A stretch of 64,000 nucleotides of DNA from Micromonospora echinofusca (GCF_900091445.1 NZ_LT607733.1:4367001-4431000), one strand, 5' to 3'. Shown: positions 8,258-17,271, counted from the first letter of the stretch. The notes: a model not told the origin generated them from the letters alone. A program made the numbers and translations.

Positions 8258-9121
8258 GTGAACGCGACGGGGGAATACCGGCAGGAGTTCGTCGAGGTCG
8301 ACGGGGCCCGCATCGGGCTACAGGTGTATCCCGATCCGGACGGCGTCACGGACGCCCCGCTGGTGCTGATCACGCCCGCCATGGGGGTCCGGGCGCGCTA
8401 CTACCGCCCGTTCGCCGCCGCGCTGCGGGCCGCCGGCCTGGCCGTGGCCGTGGCCGACCTGCGCGGCACCGGGGAGAGCACCCCGAAGCCGAGCCGCGCC
8501 TGCCGGTACGGCTACGCGGAGCTGACCGCCGACGTGGGCGCCGCGCTGGGGGCGCTCAAGGCCCGGCGGGACGGGCGCAGGACGCTGCTGCTCGGGCACT
8601 CCCTCGGCGGGCAGGCCGCCCTGCTGCATCTCGCCGTGCACGGCGGGCATGACGTCGACGGGCTGGCGCTGGTCGCCGTCGGCGTGCCGTGGTGGCGCAG
8701 CTACCCGGGCCTGCGCGGGTACGGCGTCCTGCCGTACACCCAGGGGATCGCGGCGACCGCCCGGCTGCTCGGCGTCTGGCCGGGCTGGGGCTTCGGCGGC
8801 CGGCAGGCGCGCGGCGTCATCCGGGACTGGGCGCACACGGCGCGGACCGGGCGCTTCCCGCACCTGGACGGGGTGGACGCCGAGGCGGCCGTGCGGGCGC
8901 TGCGCACCCCTGTGCTCGCGGTCAGCGTCGACGACGACCAGTACACCCCGCACGAGACCCTCGACCACCTGTGCGCGAAGCTGGCCGCGGCGCCCGTCGC
9001 CCGCGAGCGCTACACGGCGGCGCAGGCCGGTGCCCGGATGGACCACTTCACCTGGGTACGCGCGAGCGGGCCGCTGGCGGCCCGGGTGGCCCGCTTCGCG
9101 GCGGACCTGCCGGCCCGCTGA
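8258..9121 (+). CDS. Alpha/beta hydrolase (serine aminopeptidase-like lipase fold)
   Basis: A 287-residue alpha/beta hydrolase. The nucleophile elbow is LLGHSLGGQAAL near residue 115. ADLRGTGEST lies on the strand-4 loop, the acid is probably in VDDDQYTP, and the catalytic His is probably in MDHFTWV near the C-terminus. The fold matches the hydrolase_4 group (serine aminopeptidase S33); substrate is unknown. The GTG start at 8258 has no ribosome site; a TAGCCT -10 hexamer ends six bases before it, giving a leaderless transcript. It converges with the phosphatase gene with only six bases between stops. Confidence 0.83.
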   Translation: MNATGEYRQEFVEVDGARIGLQVYPDPDGVTDAPLVLITPAMGVRARYYRPFAAALRAAGLAVAVADLRGTGESTPKPSRACRYGYAELTADVGAALGALKARRDGRRTLLLGHSLGGQAALLHLAVHGGHDVDGLALVAVGVPWWRSYPGLRGYGVLPYTQGIAATARLLGVWPGWGFGGRQARGVIRDWAHTARTGRFPHLDGVDAEAAVRALRTPVLAVSVDDDQYTPHETLDHLCAKLAAAPVARERYTAAQAGARMDHFTWVRASGPLAARVARFAADLPAR

Positions 9122-9127
9122 CCGCCC

Positions 9128-10906
9128 TCAACCGACCCGCAGCACCAGCAGGGCGACGTCGTCGTCCGGCGCGGCGGTGAGCCCGGCGAGCAGCGCGTCG
9201 CAGAACGCCTCCAACGGCAGGTGGCACAGCCGTCCGGCCGCCGCCCGCAGACGTTCGATGCCGGCGTCGATGGGCAGGTCGCGGCGCTCGACCAGCCCGT
9301 CGGTGTAGAGCACCAGGGTCGCGCCCGGTTCGAGGTCGGTCTCGTGGTCGCGGCGCGGCAGCGGCCCGACACCGAGCAGCGGGTCCGGGTCGGTGACCAG
9401 CAGCCGCGCGGTGCCGTCCGGGTGCACGAGCACCGGCGGCGGATGGCCGGCGTTGCACCAGGTGAGGTGCGCCGAACGCGGGTCGCCTGCGGCGCCCGGA
9501 ACGCGCACGTGCCCCACCATGGCCGAGGCGAACGTCGACACACCCAGCCCGCGCAGGGCCCGTTCGAGTCCGGCGAAGATGGCCGCCGGCGGCTCACCCA
9601 GCACGTACGCGACGCCGCGCAGCGTGCTGCGGATCTGGGCCATCGCGGCCATCGCGGCGCGGTCGTGCCCGGTGACGTCGCCGATCACGACGGTGGTGGC
9701 CCCGTCGGCGGCGGGGAACGCGTCGTACCAGTCCCCGCCGACCTGCTCGTGCTGCACCGCCGGGTGGTACCGCACCGCGATGTCGAGGCCTGCCACCGGC
9801 GGCGGGTCGGAGAGCAGGCTGCGTTGCAGCGTCTCCGAGGTCCGCCGCTGTTCCCCGTGCACCCGGATCCGGTCGAGCGTCTGCGCGCACTGCGCCGCGA
9901 ACGCGCCCAGCACCTCCACCTCGCGCCGCTCGAACGGGTGCGGCGCGCGCCAGCCGACGGTCAGGGCGCCGAGCAGCCGCTCCCCCACCCGCAGCGGCAG
10001 TGAGGCCCACGCCTCCAGTCCCGTGGTGTCGACGACCTCCGCCATCTCCGGCGCGAAGTCCAGCGCGGCGGCCCGGTCGGGCAGGAAGACCGTGCGACCC
10101 GTGTACGCCGAGACGCTGGACGGCAGCGGACCGGTCAGCGGCAGCTCGGCGTAGCGGGCGCGGGCGCCGCCGCCGAGGCTGTCCGTCAACGTCAACCGCA
10201 GCAGGTCGGTGTCGTCGCGCACGGCGACGGCGCCGCCGTCGGCGCCGAGCGCCCCGAGTCCCCGGTCGACGACCACCTCGGTCAACTCGGCGACGCTCTC
10301 GCAGCCGGCGAGGTCGGCGGCCAGGTCGACCAGGGTGGCGAGGCGGCGGTTTGCCACCGCCTGTGCCTCCAGCGCGCCGCGCAGTTCCTGCGCGCGGGCG
10401 TACAGGTCGGCCTCGGCCGCCTCCATGCGCCGCCGGAAGCTCTCGCCGCGGGCCTGTTCGTCCCTGGTCCGCTGCCGTTGCCGGACGAAGTCCGTGACGT
10501 CCTCGGGCCGGTGCAGCAGCAGCACGACGCGCCCGTGGTCGTCGAGGATCGGCACGTTCATCGGGCTCCAGTACCGCCGCACGAAGCCGCCGGCGCCGTC
10601 GGGGATGTCGTAGCGCTGCAACGCCATCGTGTCCGCCCGCCCCGTCTCCCGCGCCCGCAGCAGGGAGGCCCGCAGGTTCGGCACCCCGGTGCCCTCCGGG
10701 TCGTCCGGGTTCGCTGGGAACGCGGCGAACACCTCCCGCCCGAGCAACTCCTCCCGGGTACGGGCGGTGGCGCGCAGGTACGCCTCGTTGACCTCGACGA
10801 TCACCAGGTCCGGATCGAGCACCAGGTACGGCGACGGCGCGGCGTCGAAGATCCGCACGTGGTCCACCGCCGCCGGTCCGCCCGACCGGTCCCGCCCGTC
10901 GCCCAC
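9128..10906 (-). CDS. PAS-GAF-SpoIIE/PP2C serine phosphatase
   Basis: A 592-residue soluble signalling phosphatase. An N-terminal PAS domain (about 15-140; RIFDAAPSPYLVLDPDLVI then a GYxxR-like YWSPMNVPIL) is followed by a short coiled coil. A GAF domain (about 180-340) comes next, then a SpoIIE-type PP2C domain with VGGDWYDAF, VVIGDVTGHDRAAM, TWCNAGHPPPVL and LYTDGLVERRD. Such proteins dephosphorylate anti-anti-sigma factors and so free alternative sigma factors. No STAS or RsbW partner is adjacent. The frame is open much further upstream, but a strong hairpin at 10943-10973 interrupts it. The GTG at 10906, preceded by GGGAGCGAGG, is therefore chosen; an ATG at 10984 overlapping the previous stop is the alternative. 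Confidence 0.85.
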   Translation of the reverse strand: MGDGRDRSGGPAAVDHVRIFDAAPSPYLVLDPDLVIVEVNEAYLRATARTREELLGREVFAAFPANPDDPEGTGVPNLRASLLRARETGRADTMALQRYDIPDGAGGFVRRYWSPMNVPILDDHGRVVLLLHRPEDVTDFVRQRQRTRDEQARGESFRRRMEAAEADLYARAQELRGALEAQAVANRRLATLVDLAADLAGCESVAELTEVVVDRGLGALGADGGAVAVRDDTDLLRLTLTDSLGGGARARYAELPLTGPLPSSVSAYTGRTVFLPDRAAALDFAPEMAEVVDTTGLEAWASLPLRVGERLLGALTVGWRAPHPFERREVEVLGAFAAQCAQTLDRIRVHGEQRRTSETLQRSLLSDPPPVAGLDIAVRYHPAVQHEQVGGDWYDAFPAADGATTVVIGDVTGHDRAAMAAMAQIRSTLRGVAYVLGEPPAAIFAGLERALRGLGVSTFASAMVGHVRVPGAAGDPRSAHLTWCNAGHPPPVLVHPDGTARLLVTDPDPLLGVGPLPRRDHETDLEPGATLVLYTDGLVERRDLPIDAGIERLRAAAGRLCHLPLEAFCDALLAGLTAAPDDDVALLVLRVG

Positions 10907-10942
10907 GTCCCTCGCTCCCGACCTCGCCCGTCCCCGTACGCC

Positions 10943-10973
10943 CGTCCCGGGCGGCCTTCCGCCGCCCGGGACG
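10943..10973 (-). terminator. Perfect 13-bp hairpin between the 56-residue gene and the phosphatase gene
   Basis: Arms CGTCCCGGGCGGC and GCCGCCCGGGACG close a five-base loop eight bases after the small gene's stop. It probably limits readthrough into the phosphatase gene. Confidence 0.75.
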
Positions 10974-10980
10974 CCGCTGA

Positions 10981-11151
10981 TCATTCGTCGGTGTCGACGG
11001 GCACCATCTCGCCGTCGCGCTCCACGCGGGTCTCGCCGCGCTCGGCCGGCGGCGGCACCTGGGCCGTGGTCTTGCGCGGATCGTTGTCCGGGTGCATCAG
11101 CACCGCGTCGGTCGACGCGGTCTTCTCCCGGCTCTCCTCCGGCTGCGACAT
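10981..11151 (-). CDS. Small acidic hypothetical protein (56 residues)
   Basis: A short frame of 56 residues beginning MSQPEESREKTASTDAV and ending MVPVDTDE, rich in Glu, Asp, Pro and Thr and probably disordered. GAGGGG lies eight bases before the ATG and a perfect hairpin follows the stop, which together make a real gene likely. No family recognised. Its stop overlaps an ATG in the phosphatase frame (ATGA), but the hairpin argues that this ATG is not the phosphatase start. Confidence 0.55.
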   Translation of the reverse strand: MSQPEESREKTASTDAVLMHPDNDPRKTTAQVPPPAERGETRVERDGEMVPVDTDE

Positions 11152-11353
11152 CGGCTACCCCTCTCGTCGGGTCGTCCGATGACCTACCCGCCACCGGCCC
11201 CGCCGACTCCTCCCGGCCCCGTCCCGTCGTCGACCGGGTACGGACGCCGGGCCCGGTATCTGCGCTGCCGGGGCGTATCAGCAGGTGACGGGCGGGATTA
11301 GCCGACCGGGCGGCGGGTATGCCGCACCGCCCGACACGGTGGAAGGGGATCAG

Positions 11354-11989
11354 ATGTCCGAACGACACACCGCACTGCGCTCGATGCACGATCTGGGCCT
11401 GGCGGCCTGGTTCGGGGGCTCCCTGATGGGAGCGTTCGGGGTCAACGGCGCGGCGGCACAGATGAACGACTCGACCCAGCGGTTGCCGATGGCCTCGGCC
11501 GGCTGGGCCCGGTGGACCCCGGTGAACGCCGCGGCGATCGGCGCCCACCTGGCGGGGGCCGTCGGGGAACTGGTGACGGAGAGCCCTCGGGTGGCCGCCC
11601 AGGCGGGAGTGGCCCGGGCCAGCACGCTGAAGACGGCGTTGACGGTCGGCGCGCTGGCGGTGACCGGCTACAGCCGGCTGCTCGGCATGAAGCTGGAGAA
11701 GGCCGGCGGGCCGGCGGTCGAGGGGGTCACCGAGCCGAACTCGCACACGCCGTCGAACGTGGCGTCGTGTCAGCGGCAGATGCGGATGCTCCAGTGGGCC
11801 ATCCCGGCGATGACCGGGGCGCTCATCGTGATGACCGCGTACATGGGCGAGCAGCAGAAGCCCGGCGAGGTGTTCCGGGGGATGCTCGGGCGCGTCGGCG
11901 GGATGCGGAACGCCCCGAAGGGGATGGGCGCGCTCATGGCCATGGGCGCGGCCAACAAGAAGCGGATGGCGAAGTCCGGCCGCTGCTGA
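11354..11989 (+). CDS. Conserved hypothetical membrane-associated protein
   Basis: A 211-residue protein with no recognised function. It begins MSERHTALRSMHDLGLAAWF, then has small-residue hydrophobic stretches near residues 18-36, 62-76, 92-106 and 150-166 (WAIPAMTGALIVMTAYM) that could be short membrane helices. The C-terminus is basic (NKKRMAKSGRC). GAAGGGG precedes the ATG by seven bases. The frame extends upstream to 11285 without a ribosome site, so 11354 is preferred. It stands alone between opposed genes, and its role cannot be inferred. Confidence 0.7.
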   Translation: MSERHTALRSMHDLGLAAWFGGSLMGAFGVNGAAAQMNDSTQRLPMASAGWARWTPVNAAAIGAHLAGAVGELVTESPRVAAQAGVARASTLKTALTVGALAVTGYSRLLGMKLEKAGGPAVEGVTEPNSHTPSNVASCQRQMRMLQWAIPAMTGALIVMTAYMGEQQKPGEVFRGMLGRVGGMRNAPKGMGALMAMGAANKKRMAKSGRC

Positions 11990-12142
11990 CCGGCGTACGC
12001 CGAGGGGCGTCCCGCCGACTCCTCGGCGGCGGGGCGCCACTCCGTGTCTCCTCCGCCCGCCGGGATCCGGCGCCGGGAGGCATGACCGCCCCGGCGACGG
12101 GGATTCGGAGCCCCTACCGGCGGACCGAGTAGCGAGGTGGCC

Positions 12143-12508
12143 ATGACGGCAGGAGACGGACGCGGCGGGGACGGACGCCCACCGGAGGCGACCACGCCCT
12201 GGGTGACCAGGGACGGGCTGGACGCGGAGCCGCCGTGGGGCACCGGCGGGCACGACCCCATGGACGAGGGCAGCGAGGAGACCGCCGTACCGGAGGGGCG
12301 GCGCGGGGAGCGGCGGGCCGGTGAGCCGGCGGGAGCGTCCGGGCCGGCCGGGCGGCACGGTTTCGGCCCGGTCGAGCCGACGTCCACGCGGCCGGCAGGC
12401 CCCGGCGCGCCGCCGGACCCGGCGCCGGCCCGCCGGTCCTTTCCCGACGCCGCCGACGTCGAGCCCCGGACGGAGGACGCGTTGCGGGCCCGGGGCCGAC
12501 GGTCGTGA
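12143..12508 (+). CDS. Hypothetical Pro/Gly/Glu-rich protein
   Basis: A 121-residue low-complexity protein with Gly, Pro, Glu and Arg dominating and no hydrophobic segment, so probably intrinsically disordered. It begins MTAGDGRGGDGRPPEATTPW. A GAGG lies five bases before the ATG at 12143, and a GTG two codons earlier is the alternative. No family or motif is recognised. The coding call rests on position and ribosome site only. Confidence 0.45.
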   Translation: MTAGDGRGGDGRPPEATTPWVTRDGLDAEPPWGTGGHDPMDEGSEETAVPEGRRGERRAGEPAGASGPAGRHGFGPVEPTSTRPAGPGAPPDPAPARRSFPDAADVEPRTEDALRARGRRS

Positions 12509-12562
12509 CGGGTACGGACCCGGGCGCGGCGTGCCGGATCACCCGGCGCGGGCGTCCGGCGG

Positions 12563-13090
12563 TCAGCCGCGTTCCGCGACGCGGAGCAGCCGGAGTTGGC
12601 CGATCTCGGCAGCGTTCTTCATCAGCTCGGCGTTGACCCAGGCGAGCATGTGCCCGACCGTGTGCCCGGCGTCCTCCTGCCACGGGAACGACGCGGGGGC
12701 GTCGAGGTCGGCGTCGGTGAGCCGGTCGAGCTGACCGAGCCACTCGGCGCGCAGCCCCCGCAGCCAGGCGATCGTCGGCCCGCCCGGGCCCGGCCATCCG
12801 ACGTCGGTGCGCTGCCGCGGTGGCCGTCCCCCGAGATGGTCCATGGCCACGGTCCACCACCAGCCCATGTGCCACGACAGCCAGCCGATCGTCGGAACCG
12901 GCACGGGATCGGGTTCGGTGTCCGCCCAGTCGGGGGTCCACCCGCCGGCAGGGCCGGGACGCATCGTCCAGCAGCGCGCCGCCGGTTCCCAGAGGAAGTC
13001 CGCCGCCTCGAGGCGTTCAAGGTGGTATTCGAACAGCGACCAGGTCAGGTCGAACTGCCAGCGCAGGAGCGCACGGGAGGTTGCCGCCAT
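12563..13090 (-). CDS. DinB-superfamily protein
   Basis: A 175-residue four-helix-bundle protein of the DinB/YfiT type. Metal-ligand histidines are visible in GWLSWHMGWWW (about residue 73) and in the C-terminal AGHTVGHMLAWVNAELMKNA helix. Family members include thiol transferases (bacillithiol- or mycothiol-dependent) and enzymes of unknown role; the substrate cannot be told. The ATG at 13090 opens the frame. This is one of three DinB-type genes in the window (also 14512 and 60814). Confidence 0.75.
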   Translation of the reverse strand: MAATSRALLRWQFDLTWSLFEYHLERLEAADFLWEPAARCWTMRPGPAGGWTPDWADTEPDPVPVPTIGWLSWHMGWWWTVAMDHLGGRPPRQRTDVGWPGPGGPTIAWLRGLRAEWLGQLDRLTDADLDAPASFPWQEDAGHTVGHMLAWVNAELMKNAAEIGQLRLLRVAERG

Positions 13091-13165
13091 CGGGCGATCA
13101 TGCTCGAGGTCGGCGGCCCGGTCGACGCAATAAGGCCGCGTGCCGGGCCCCTCCCGGCGGTCGGC

Positions 13166-13357
13166 TCAGCCGCCGGCGGTGTCCTCCCCGGCGACCTCGG
13201 TGGGGTCGTCCGCCACCGGATGGCCGGTGTCGTCCACCAGGCCGGGCGCCATGCTTCCGCCGTGCGCGTCCTGCGCCTGCCGGGTCTCGCGCGCCGCCGC
13301 GTCCTGCGGTACGCCCGGCGTCGCGTCCTCGCCGTGTTCCTGCCGCCGCTCACCCAT
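13166..13357 (-). CDS. Small acidic hypothetical protein
   Basis: A frame of about 63 residues (MGERRQEHGEDATPGVPQDA at its start), rich in Asp, Glu, Ala and Gly, with no hydrophobic core. AGGGGAC lies eight bases before the ATG at 13357, and a GTG directly upstream is an alternative. It resembles in composition the short disordered proteins at 10981 and 12143. No family recognised; the evidence for coding is the ribosome site and composition. Confidence 0.45.
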   Translation of the reverse strand: MGERRQEHGEDATPGVPQDAAARETRQAQDAHGGSMAPGLVDDTGHPVADDPTEVAGEDTAGG

Positions 13358-13464
13358 CACCGCGTCCCCTTCCGTCGCTCACGCCCCGGGCGGTACCCGG
13401 GCGGCCGGTGGGAAAACCTCCCGCCGACGCCCGCCCGGGCCGGACGACACGTGGCGCGGCGTGC

Positions 13465-14385
13465 TCAGGAGGAGGAGCCGGCTGCGGCCCGCTCCGCCCG
13501 ACCACGACCCGCCGGCCGCACGCCCAGCAGCTCGGCGAGCCGGGCGGCGTCGCGTTGGGCCTGGTCCTCGCAGCAGTTGTTGAACAGCGCGTGCAGCTCC
13601 TGCGCCTGCCCGGCCAGCTCGACCAGCAGCTCCGACCAGCGGCGCAGCTCCTCGTCGCCGTACGCGTAGCGGAACTTCTCCTGCTTGTCCCCGGTCTCCC
13701 AGGCGGTGCTGTGCCCGTGGAACCGCACGACCGCCAGCTCCGCCGTGGCGAAGAGGATGGGCGGCACCGACGACGGGTGCCCCTGCGGCATGTCGACGCA
13801 GACGAACGACAGGTCCCGCTCCCGCAGGAACGCGAGCGTGTCCAGCACCGCGGTGCCGTCGAACCAGGACCCGTGGCGCAGCTCGACGGCGACCCGCCAC
13901 GGCCGGCACCGCTCCGCCAGTTCGGCGATGCGCCGCTCGGCGGCGGCTCCCCGGGCCAGCCACGGTGGAAACTGGAGCAGGACCGCGCCGAGCCGGTCGG
14001 CCGCCGCGATCGGGTCCAGCGCCGCCCGGAACCGGTCCCACAGCTCGTCGTACGCGGCAGCCGGCAGGTCGCGGCGGCGGATTCGACTCGGGCCGCCGGC
14101 CGGACGCAGGTCGCGCGGCAACGCCGCCACCGGTGTGGGGTGGCCGGTGAAGAGGCTGAATGCCTTGACGTCGAAGGTGAAGCCCTCGGGCGTGGCGTCG
14201 ACCCAGCCCTGCGTCGTCTCCGGCACGGGGACCGCGTAGTAGGAGGTGTCCACCTCGACCATCGGGAAGTGCCCGGCGTAGAAGTCGAGCCGGCCGGCCG
14301 GGGTGTTCGCCGCGCGGGGATACCAGCCCGAGCGCAGCAGCATCCGGTCCGCCCAGGAGGACGTGCCCACCTTGATCACACCCAT
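13465..14385 (-). CDS. DUF72 domain protein
   Basis: A 306-residue DUF72 (YecE-like) TIM-barrel protein. Family marks are the N-terminal KVGTSSWADR, the VEVDTSYYAVP segment, FTFDVKAFSLFTGH, a mid-protein LLQFPPWL, VELRHGSWF, and the ending YRYAYGDEEL...FNNCCEDQAQRDA. Function of the family is unknown, though it is proposed to be enzymatic. The frame runs upstream to 14421, but MGVIKVGTSSW at 14385 matches the usual family start. No strong ribosome site is visible, so the start is uncertain. Confidence 0.83.
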   Translation of the reverse strand: MGVIKVGTSSWADRMLLRSGWYPRAANTPAGRLDFYAGHFPMVEVDTSYYAVPVPETTQGWVDATPEGFTFDVKAFSLFTGHPTPVAALPRDLRPAGGPSRIRRRDLPAAAYDELWDRFRAALDPIAAADRLGAVLLQFPPWLARGAAAERRIAELAERCRPWRVAVELRHGSWFDGTAVLDTLAFLRERDLSFVCVDMPQGHPSSVPPILFATAELAVVRFHGHSTAWETGDKQEKFRYAYGDEELRRWSELLVELAGQAQELHALFNNCCEDQAQRDAARLAELLGVRPAGRGRAERAAAGSSS

Positions 14386-14511
14386 GTGGTTCAGTGCACC
14401 CCGGAGCGGACGAAACGGCAACCGGTGGCGGAAACCCGGCGGGGGCGTTCCTGTCGGTGGGCGGTCCTAGGCTCAGCCGCGTTCCGAAGGATCCCAGGAG
14501 GGAGCGTGGCG

Positions 14512-15015
14512 ATGTCCACGACCGATCAGTTGACCGGTGAGCGGGCCGACCTGATGCAGACGCTGCGCCTGCATCGCGGCTTCCTGCGGCAGACCGTCGA
14601 GGGCCTGACCGACGAGCAGGCCGCCGCGCGCAGCACCGTCAGCGAGCTGTGCCCCGGCGGTCTGATCAAGCACGTGACACAGGTCGAGCAGCGGTGGATG
14701 CGGTTCGCCGTCGGCGGTGCCGACGCGATGAACAGCGAGCCGCTCGACTGGGTCGGCCAGTTCCGCATGGACGAGGGCGAGACGCTGGCGGGGCTGCTCG
14801 ACGACTACGCCCGGGTGGCCGCCGCGACCGACGAGTTGGTCGGCACCCTCGACCTCGACGCCAACCACCCGCTGCCGCAGGCCCCCTGGTTCCAGCCCGG
14901 CGCGAGCTGGTCCGTCCGCCGCGTCCTGCTGCATCTCGTCGCCGAGACGTCCCAGCACGCGGGGCACGCCGACATCCTGCGCGAGGCGATCGACGGCGCC
15001 AAGACGATGGGCTGA
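14512..15015 (+). CDS. DinB-family (DUF664) protein
   Basis: A 167-residue DinB-like four-helix protein. The helix after GLTDEQAAARSTVSELCPGG carries LIKHVTQVEQRWM (first metal His), and the C-terminal helix has LLHLVAETSQHAGHADILRE, the typical DUF664 signature with two histidines. A TAGGCT -10 at 14468-14473 and GGAGGGAG eight bases before the ATG at 14512 support expression and start. GTG 14506 is too close to the ribosome site. Likely a small-thiol-linked transferase or hydrolase; substrate unknown. It is diverged from the DUF72 gene. Confidence 0.8.
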   Translation: MSTTDQLTGERADLMQTLRLHRGFLRQTVEGLTDEQAAARSTVSELCPGGLIKHVTQVEQRWMRFAVGGADAMNSEPLDWVGQFRMDEGETLAGLLDDYARVAAATDELVGTLDLDANHPLPQAPWFQPGASWSVRRVLLHLVAETSQHAGHADILREAIDGAKTMG

Positions 15016-15106
15016 GCCAGGCCCCGGTCCCCGATCCGGCCTTTGTCGGCCGTCACACCCCGACCCGTGTGACGGTCCGGCGGCCTGTGGCGCTGAGGGA
15101 CACGAG

Positions 15107-16012
15107 ATGAAATCACATCGGATGGACCAGGAGACCGTCGAGCGGCTGCTCGGCGGTCCGGTCCTCGACCCGCAGGACGGCCCACGTCCCGTCGCCTCGC
15201 TGTTGACCGCGGTGCGCGCCGCACCCCACCCCCGGGAGCTGGCCGGCGAGGAGGCCGCCGTCCGGGCCTACCGGCTGGTCCGGGCCGGGCACCCTCCCGA
15301 GCTGCCGCAGCGACGCCGCCCCGCCCTCGCGGGCTTCGGCGTGCGCGCCGCACTCGCCGGTGCGGCGCTCGCGCTCACGGGCGGGGTGGCCCTCGCCGCC
15401 ACCGGGGGCACCCTGCCCCACCCGTTGAGGGCTCCGGCGCCCACCACCGCGGCTGTCCAGCCTGCCCCCGACCGGGACGCCTCCCGCACGGCGGCTCCCG
15501 ACCCTTCGCGGGCGCCGACGGGCGGGGTGGACGGCCGGCCGGAACCCGACGCGGCCGTACGGGAGTCCTGCCGGGCATACCGGGCCGACGGCGACGACGG
15601 CCCGGGCGGCGCGCTCGACGACGCCGCCTTCGCCAACCTGATCCGCGCCGCCGGTGGCCGCGAGAAGGTGGCCGGCTACTGCGAGCGGGTGCTGGCTGAC
15701 GAGCCGCGGAGCCCCGACCCGGCCGGCAGCCCGTCCGGTCGGCCCGGCGCCGAGCCGACCGGGCCACCGGGAGCGGGACCGACCGGGCGCCCCGGAGCCG
15801 ACCCGACGGCCCGCCCCGGAGTGGGACCGACCACCCGCCCGGGCACGGAGCCGACCACCCGCCCGGGCACGGAGCCGACCACCCGCCCGGGCACGGAGCC
15901 GACCGCCCGGCGCTCGGGGCCGTCCACGTTGTCACCGTCGGAGGCGGCCACCCGGACGACCCACCCCCGGCCCGCCGTGGCCCCCGCCCTCGACGGGGTG
16001 GCCTCCCCCTGA
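15107..16012 (+). CDS. Membrane-anchored hypothetical protein with Pro/Thr repeats
   Basis: A 301-residue protein with no named family. Residues 1-68 are a cytoplasmic, partly acidic region (MDQETVERLLGGPVLDPQDG), resembling the N-terminus of putative anti-sigma-type actinobacterial proteins. A single membrane helix (about 72-94; ALAGAALALTGGVALAA) follows, then a long Pro/Ala/Thr-rich exterior containing a short cysteine-bearing segment (SCRAYRADGDDGPGGALDDA, YCERVL). Near residues 210-270 are octapeptide-like repeats of the form RPGTEPTT. The DNA repeat there is three exact copies. GAGGGA precedes the ATG. No sigma factor gene is adjacent, so a sigma-regulatory role is speculative. Confidence 0.7.
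   Translation: MKSHRMDQETVERLLGGPVLDPQDGPRPVASLLTAVRAAPHPRELAGEEAAVRAYRLVRAGHPPELPQRRRPALAGFGVRAALAGAALALTGGVALAATGGTLPHPLRAPAPTTAAVQPAPDRDASRTAAPDPSRAPTGGVDGRPEPDAAVRESCRAYRADGDDGPGGALDDAAFANLIRAAGGREKVAGYCERVLADEPRSPDPAGSPSGRPGAEPTGPPGAGPTGRPGADPTARPGVGPTTRPGTEPTTRPGTEPTTRPGTEPTARRSGPSTLSPSEAATRTTHPRPAVAPALDGVASP
15830..15901 (+). repeat. Three exact 24-bp tandem repeats inside the Pro/Thr gene
   Basis: Copies start at 15830, 15854 and 15878; each encodes an eight-residue TTRPGTEP-type unit. Flanking degenerate copies (GADPTARP, GVGPTTRP) show the array has expanded by in-frame slippage. Confidence 0.85.
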
Positions 16013-16063
16013 GCCGCCCGCCCTCGGCGGACCGACCTCCCCCTGAGCCGCCCGCCCTCGGCG
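16002..16063 (+). repeat. 34-bp-period direct repeat across a stop codon
   Basis: A 28-base sequence occurs exactly at 16002-16029 and 16036-16063. The first copy contains the TGA that ends the Pro/Thr-rich gene and the second repeats it downstream. The rest of the gap up to 16200 holds only the ribosome site of the next gene. Confidence 0.75.
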
Positions 16064-16200
16064 ACCCGGGCGCCCCCGCCGACGACCGCGTTCCCGGGTC
16101 ACCCGGAGGGGGTGAGCCGACCCGCCGCGGGACCCGTTTGGCCGGTCGCTGAACGGGCAGCCGGCAGTCGGACCGGAAGCGGGAGAACAGGAGGCGTCTG

Positions 16201-17247
16201 ATGCGCGCACTGCGGTTGCCGGGCTGGAAGTCCGAGCCCGAGTTGGTCGAGGTCGACGAGCCGACCCCCGGCCCGGGTCAGGTGGTGGTGAAGATCGGCG
16301 GTGCCGGGGCCTGCCACTCCGACCTGCACCTGATGCACGACTTCGAGGCCGGCGCGGTGCCCTGGAACCCGCCGTTCACCCTCGGCCACGAGAACGCCGG
16401 CTGGGTGCACGCGCTGGGCGACGGGGTCACCGGGCTGACGGTGGGCCAGCCGGTGGCCGTGTACGGGCCGTGGGGCTGCGGCACGTGCACCCGCTGCCGG
16501 GTGGGCGTCGACCCGTACTGCGAGAACGTCGCCGAGGCTCCGGTGCCCGGCGGGGGCGGCGGCCTCGGCCTGGACGGCGGCATGGCCGAGTACCTGCTGG
16601 TGCCGCAGGCCCGGCAGGTGGTGCCGCTGCCCGACGGGCTCGACCCCGTGCTGGCGGCGCCGCTGACCGACGCGGGGCTCACCCCGTACCACGCGATCCG
16701 CCGTTCCTGGGCGAAGCTCGGCCCGACCAGCACCGCCGTGGTGATCGGCGTGGGTGGGCTCGGGCACGTCGGCGTGCAGATCCTCAAGGCCACCACCGCG
16801 GCGCGGGTGATCGCGGTGGACACCCGCGAGGAGGCGCTGCGGCTCGGCGAGGAGTGCGGCGCCGATCTGACCATGCTCTCCGGCGCGGACACCGCCCAGG
16901 AGATCCGCCAGGCCACCGGCGGCCGGGGCGCCGACGTGATCCTGGACTTCGTCGGCGCCGACCCCACCCTCGCGCTCGGCGCCGCCGCCGCCCGCACCGT
17001 CGGCGACCTCACCATCGTCGGCATCGGCGGCGGCACCCTGCCGGTGGGCTTCTTCTCGGTGCCGTACGAGGTGAGCATCCAGACCACGTACTGGGGCAGC
17101 CGGCCGGAACTCATCGAGGTGCTCGAACTGGGCGCCCGGGGCCTGGTGAAGCCGAAGGCCACCACCTTCTCGCTGGACGAGGCGGTCGACGCGTACCGGA
17201 AGATGGCCGACGGCACGCTGGAGGGCCGGGCCGTCGTCGTGCCGTGA
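16201..17247 (+). CDS. Zinc-dependent alcohol dehydrogenase, NAD(P)-type
   Basis: A 348-residue medium-chain dehydrogenase. The catalytic zinc site is GACHSDLH (Cys near 37) and GHENAGWV. The structural-zinc loop is CGTCTRCRVGVDPYC (about 97-111), and the Rossmann loop is VVIGVGGLGHVGVQ. EECGADLTMLSGAD and ATGGRGADVILDFVGAD complete the family pattern. It resembles the aromatic or secondary alcohol dehydrogenases of actinomycetes; substrate is unknown. AGGAGG lies eight bases before the ATG. The next gene begins 25 bases after the stop but has its own promoter. Confidence 0.9.
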   Translation: MRALRLPGWKSEPELVEVDEPTPGPGQVVVKIGGAGACHSDLHLMHDFEAGAVPWNPPFTLGHENAGWVHALGDGVTGLTVGQPVAVYGPWGCGTCTRCRVGVDPYCENVAEAPVPGGGGGLGLDGGMAEYLLVPQARQVVPLPDGLDPVLAAPLTDAGLTPYHAIRRSWAKLGPTSTAVVIGVGGLGHVGVQILKATTAARVIAVDTREEALRLGEECGADLTMLSGADTAQEIRQATGGRGADVILDFVGADPTLALGAAAARTVGDLTIVGIGGGTLPVGFFSVPYEVSIQTTYWGSRPELIEVLELGARGLVKPKATTFSLDEAVDAYRKMADGTLEGRAVVVP

Positions 17248-17271
17248 CCACCGCGACCCTAGAGTGATCAT

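Noticed and set aside
10907..12358. Extension of the phosphatase frame upstream to 1076 residues
   Set aside because: It would run through a perfect terminator hairpin, the 56-residue gene and the antisense of the 11354 gene; upstream sequence is shadow-like.
15830..15901. CRISPR-like array
   Set aside because: The repeats are contiguous, have no spacers and are in frame within a protein gene.
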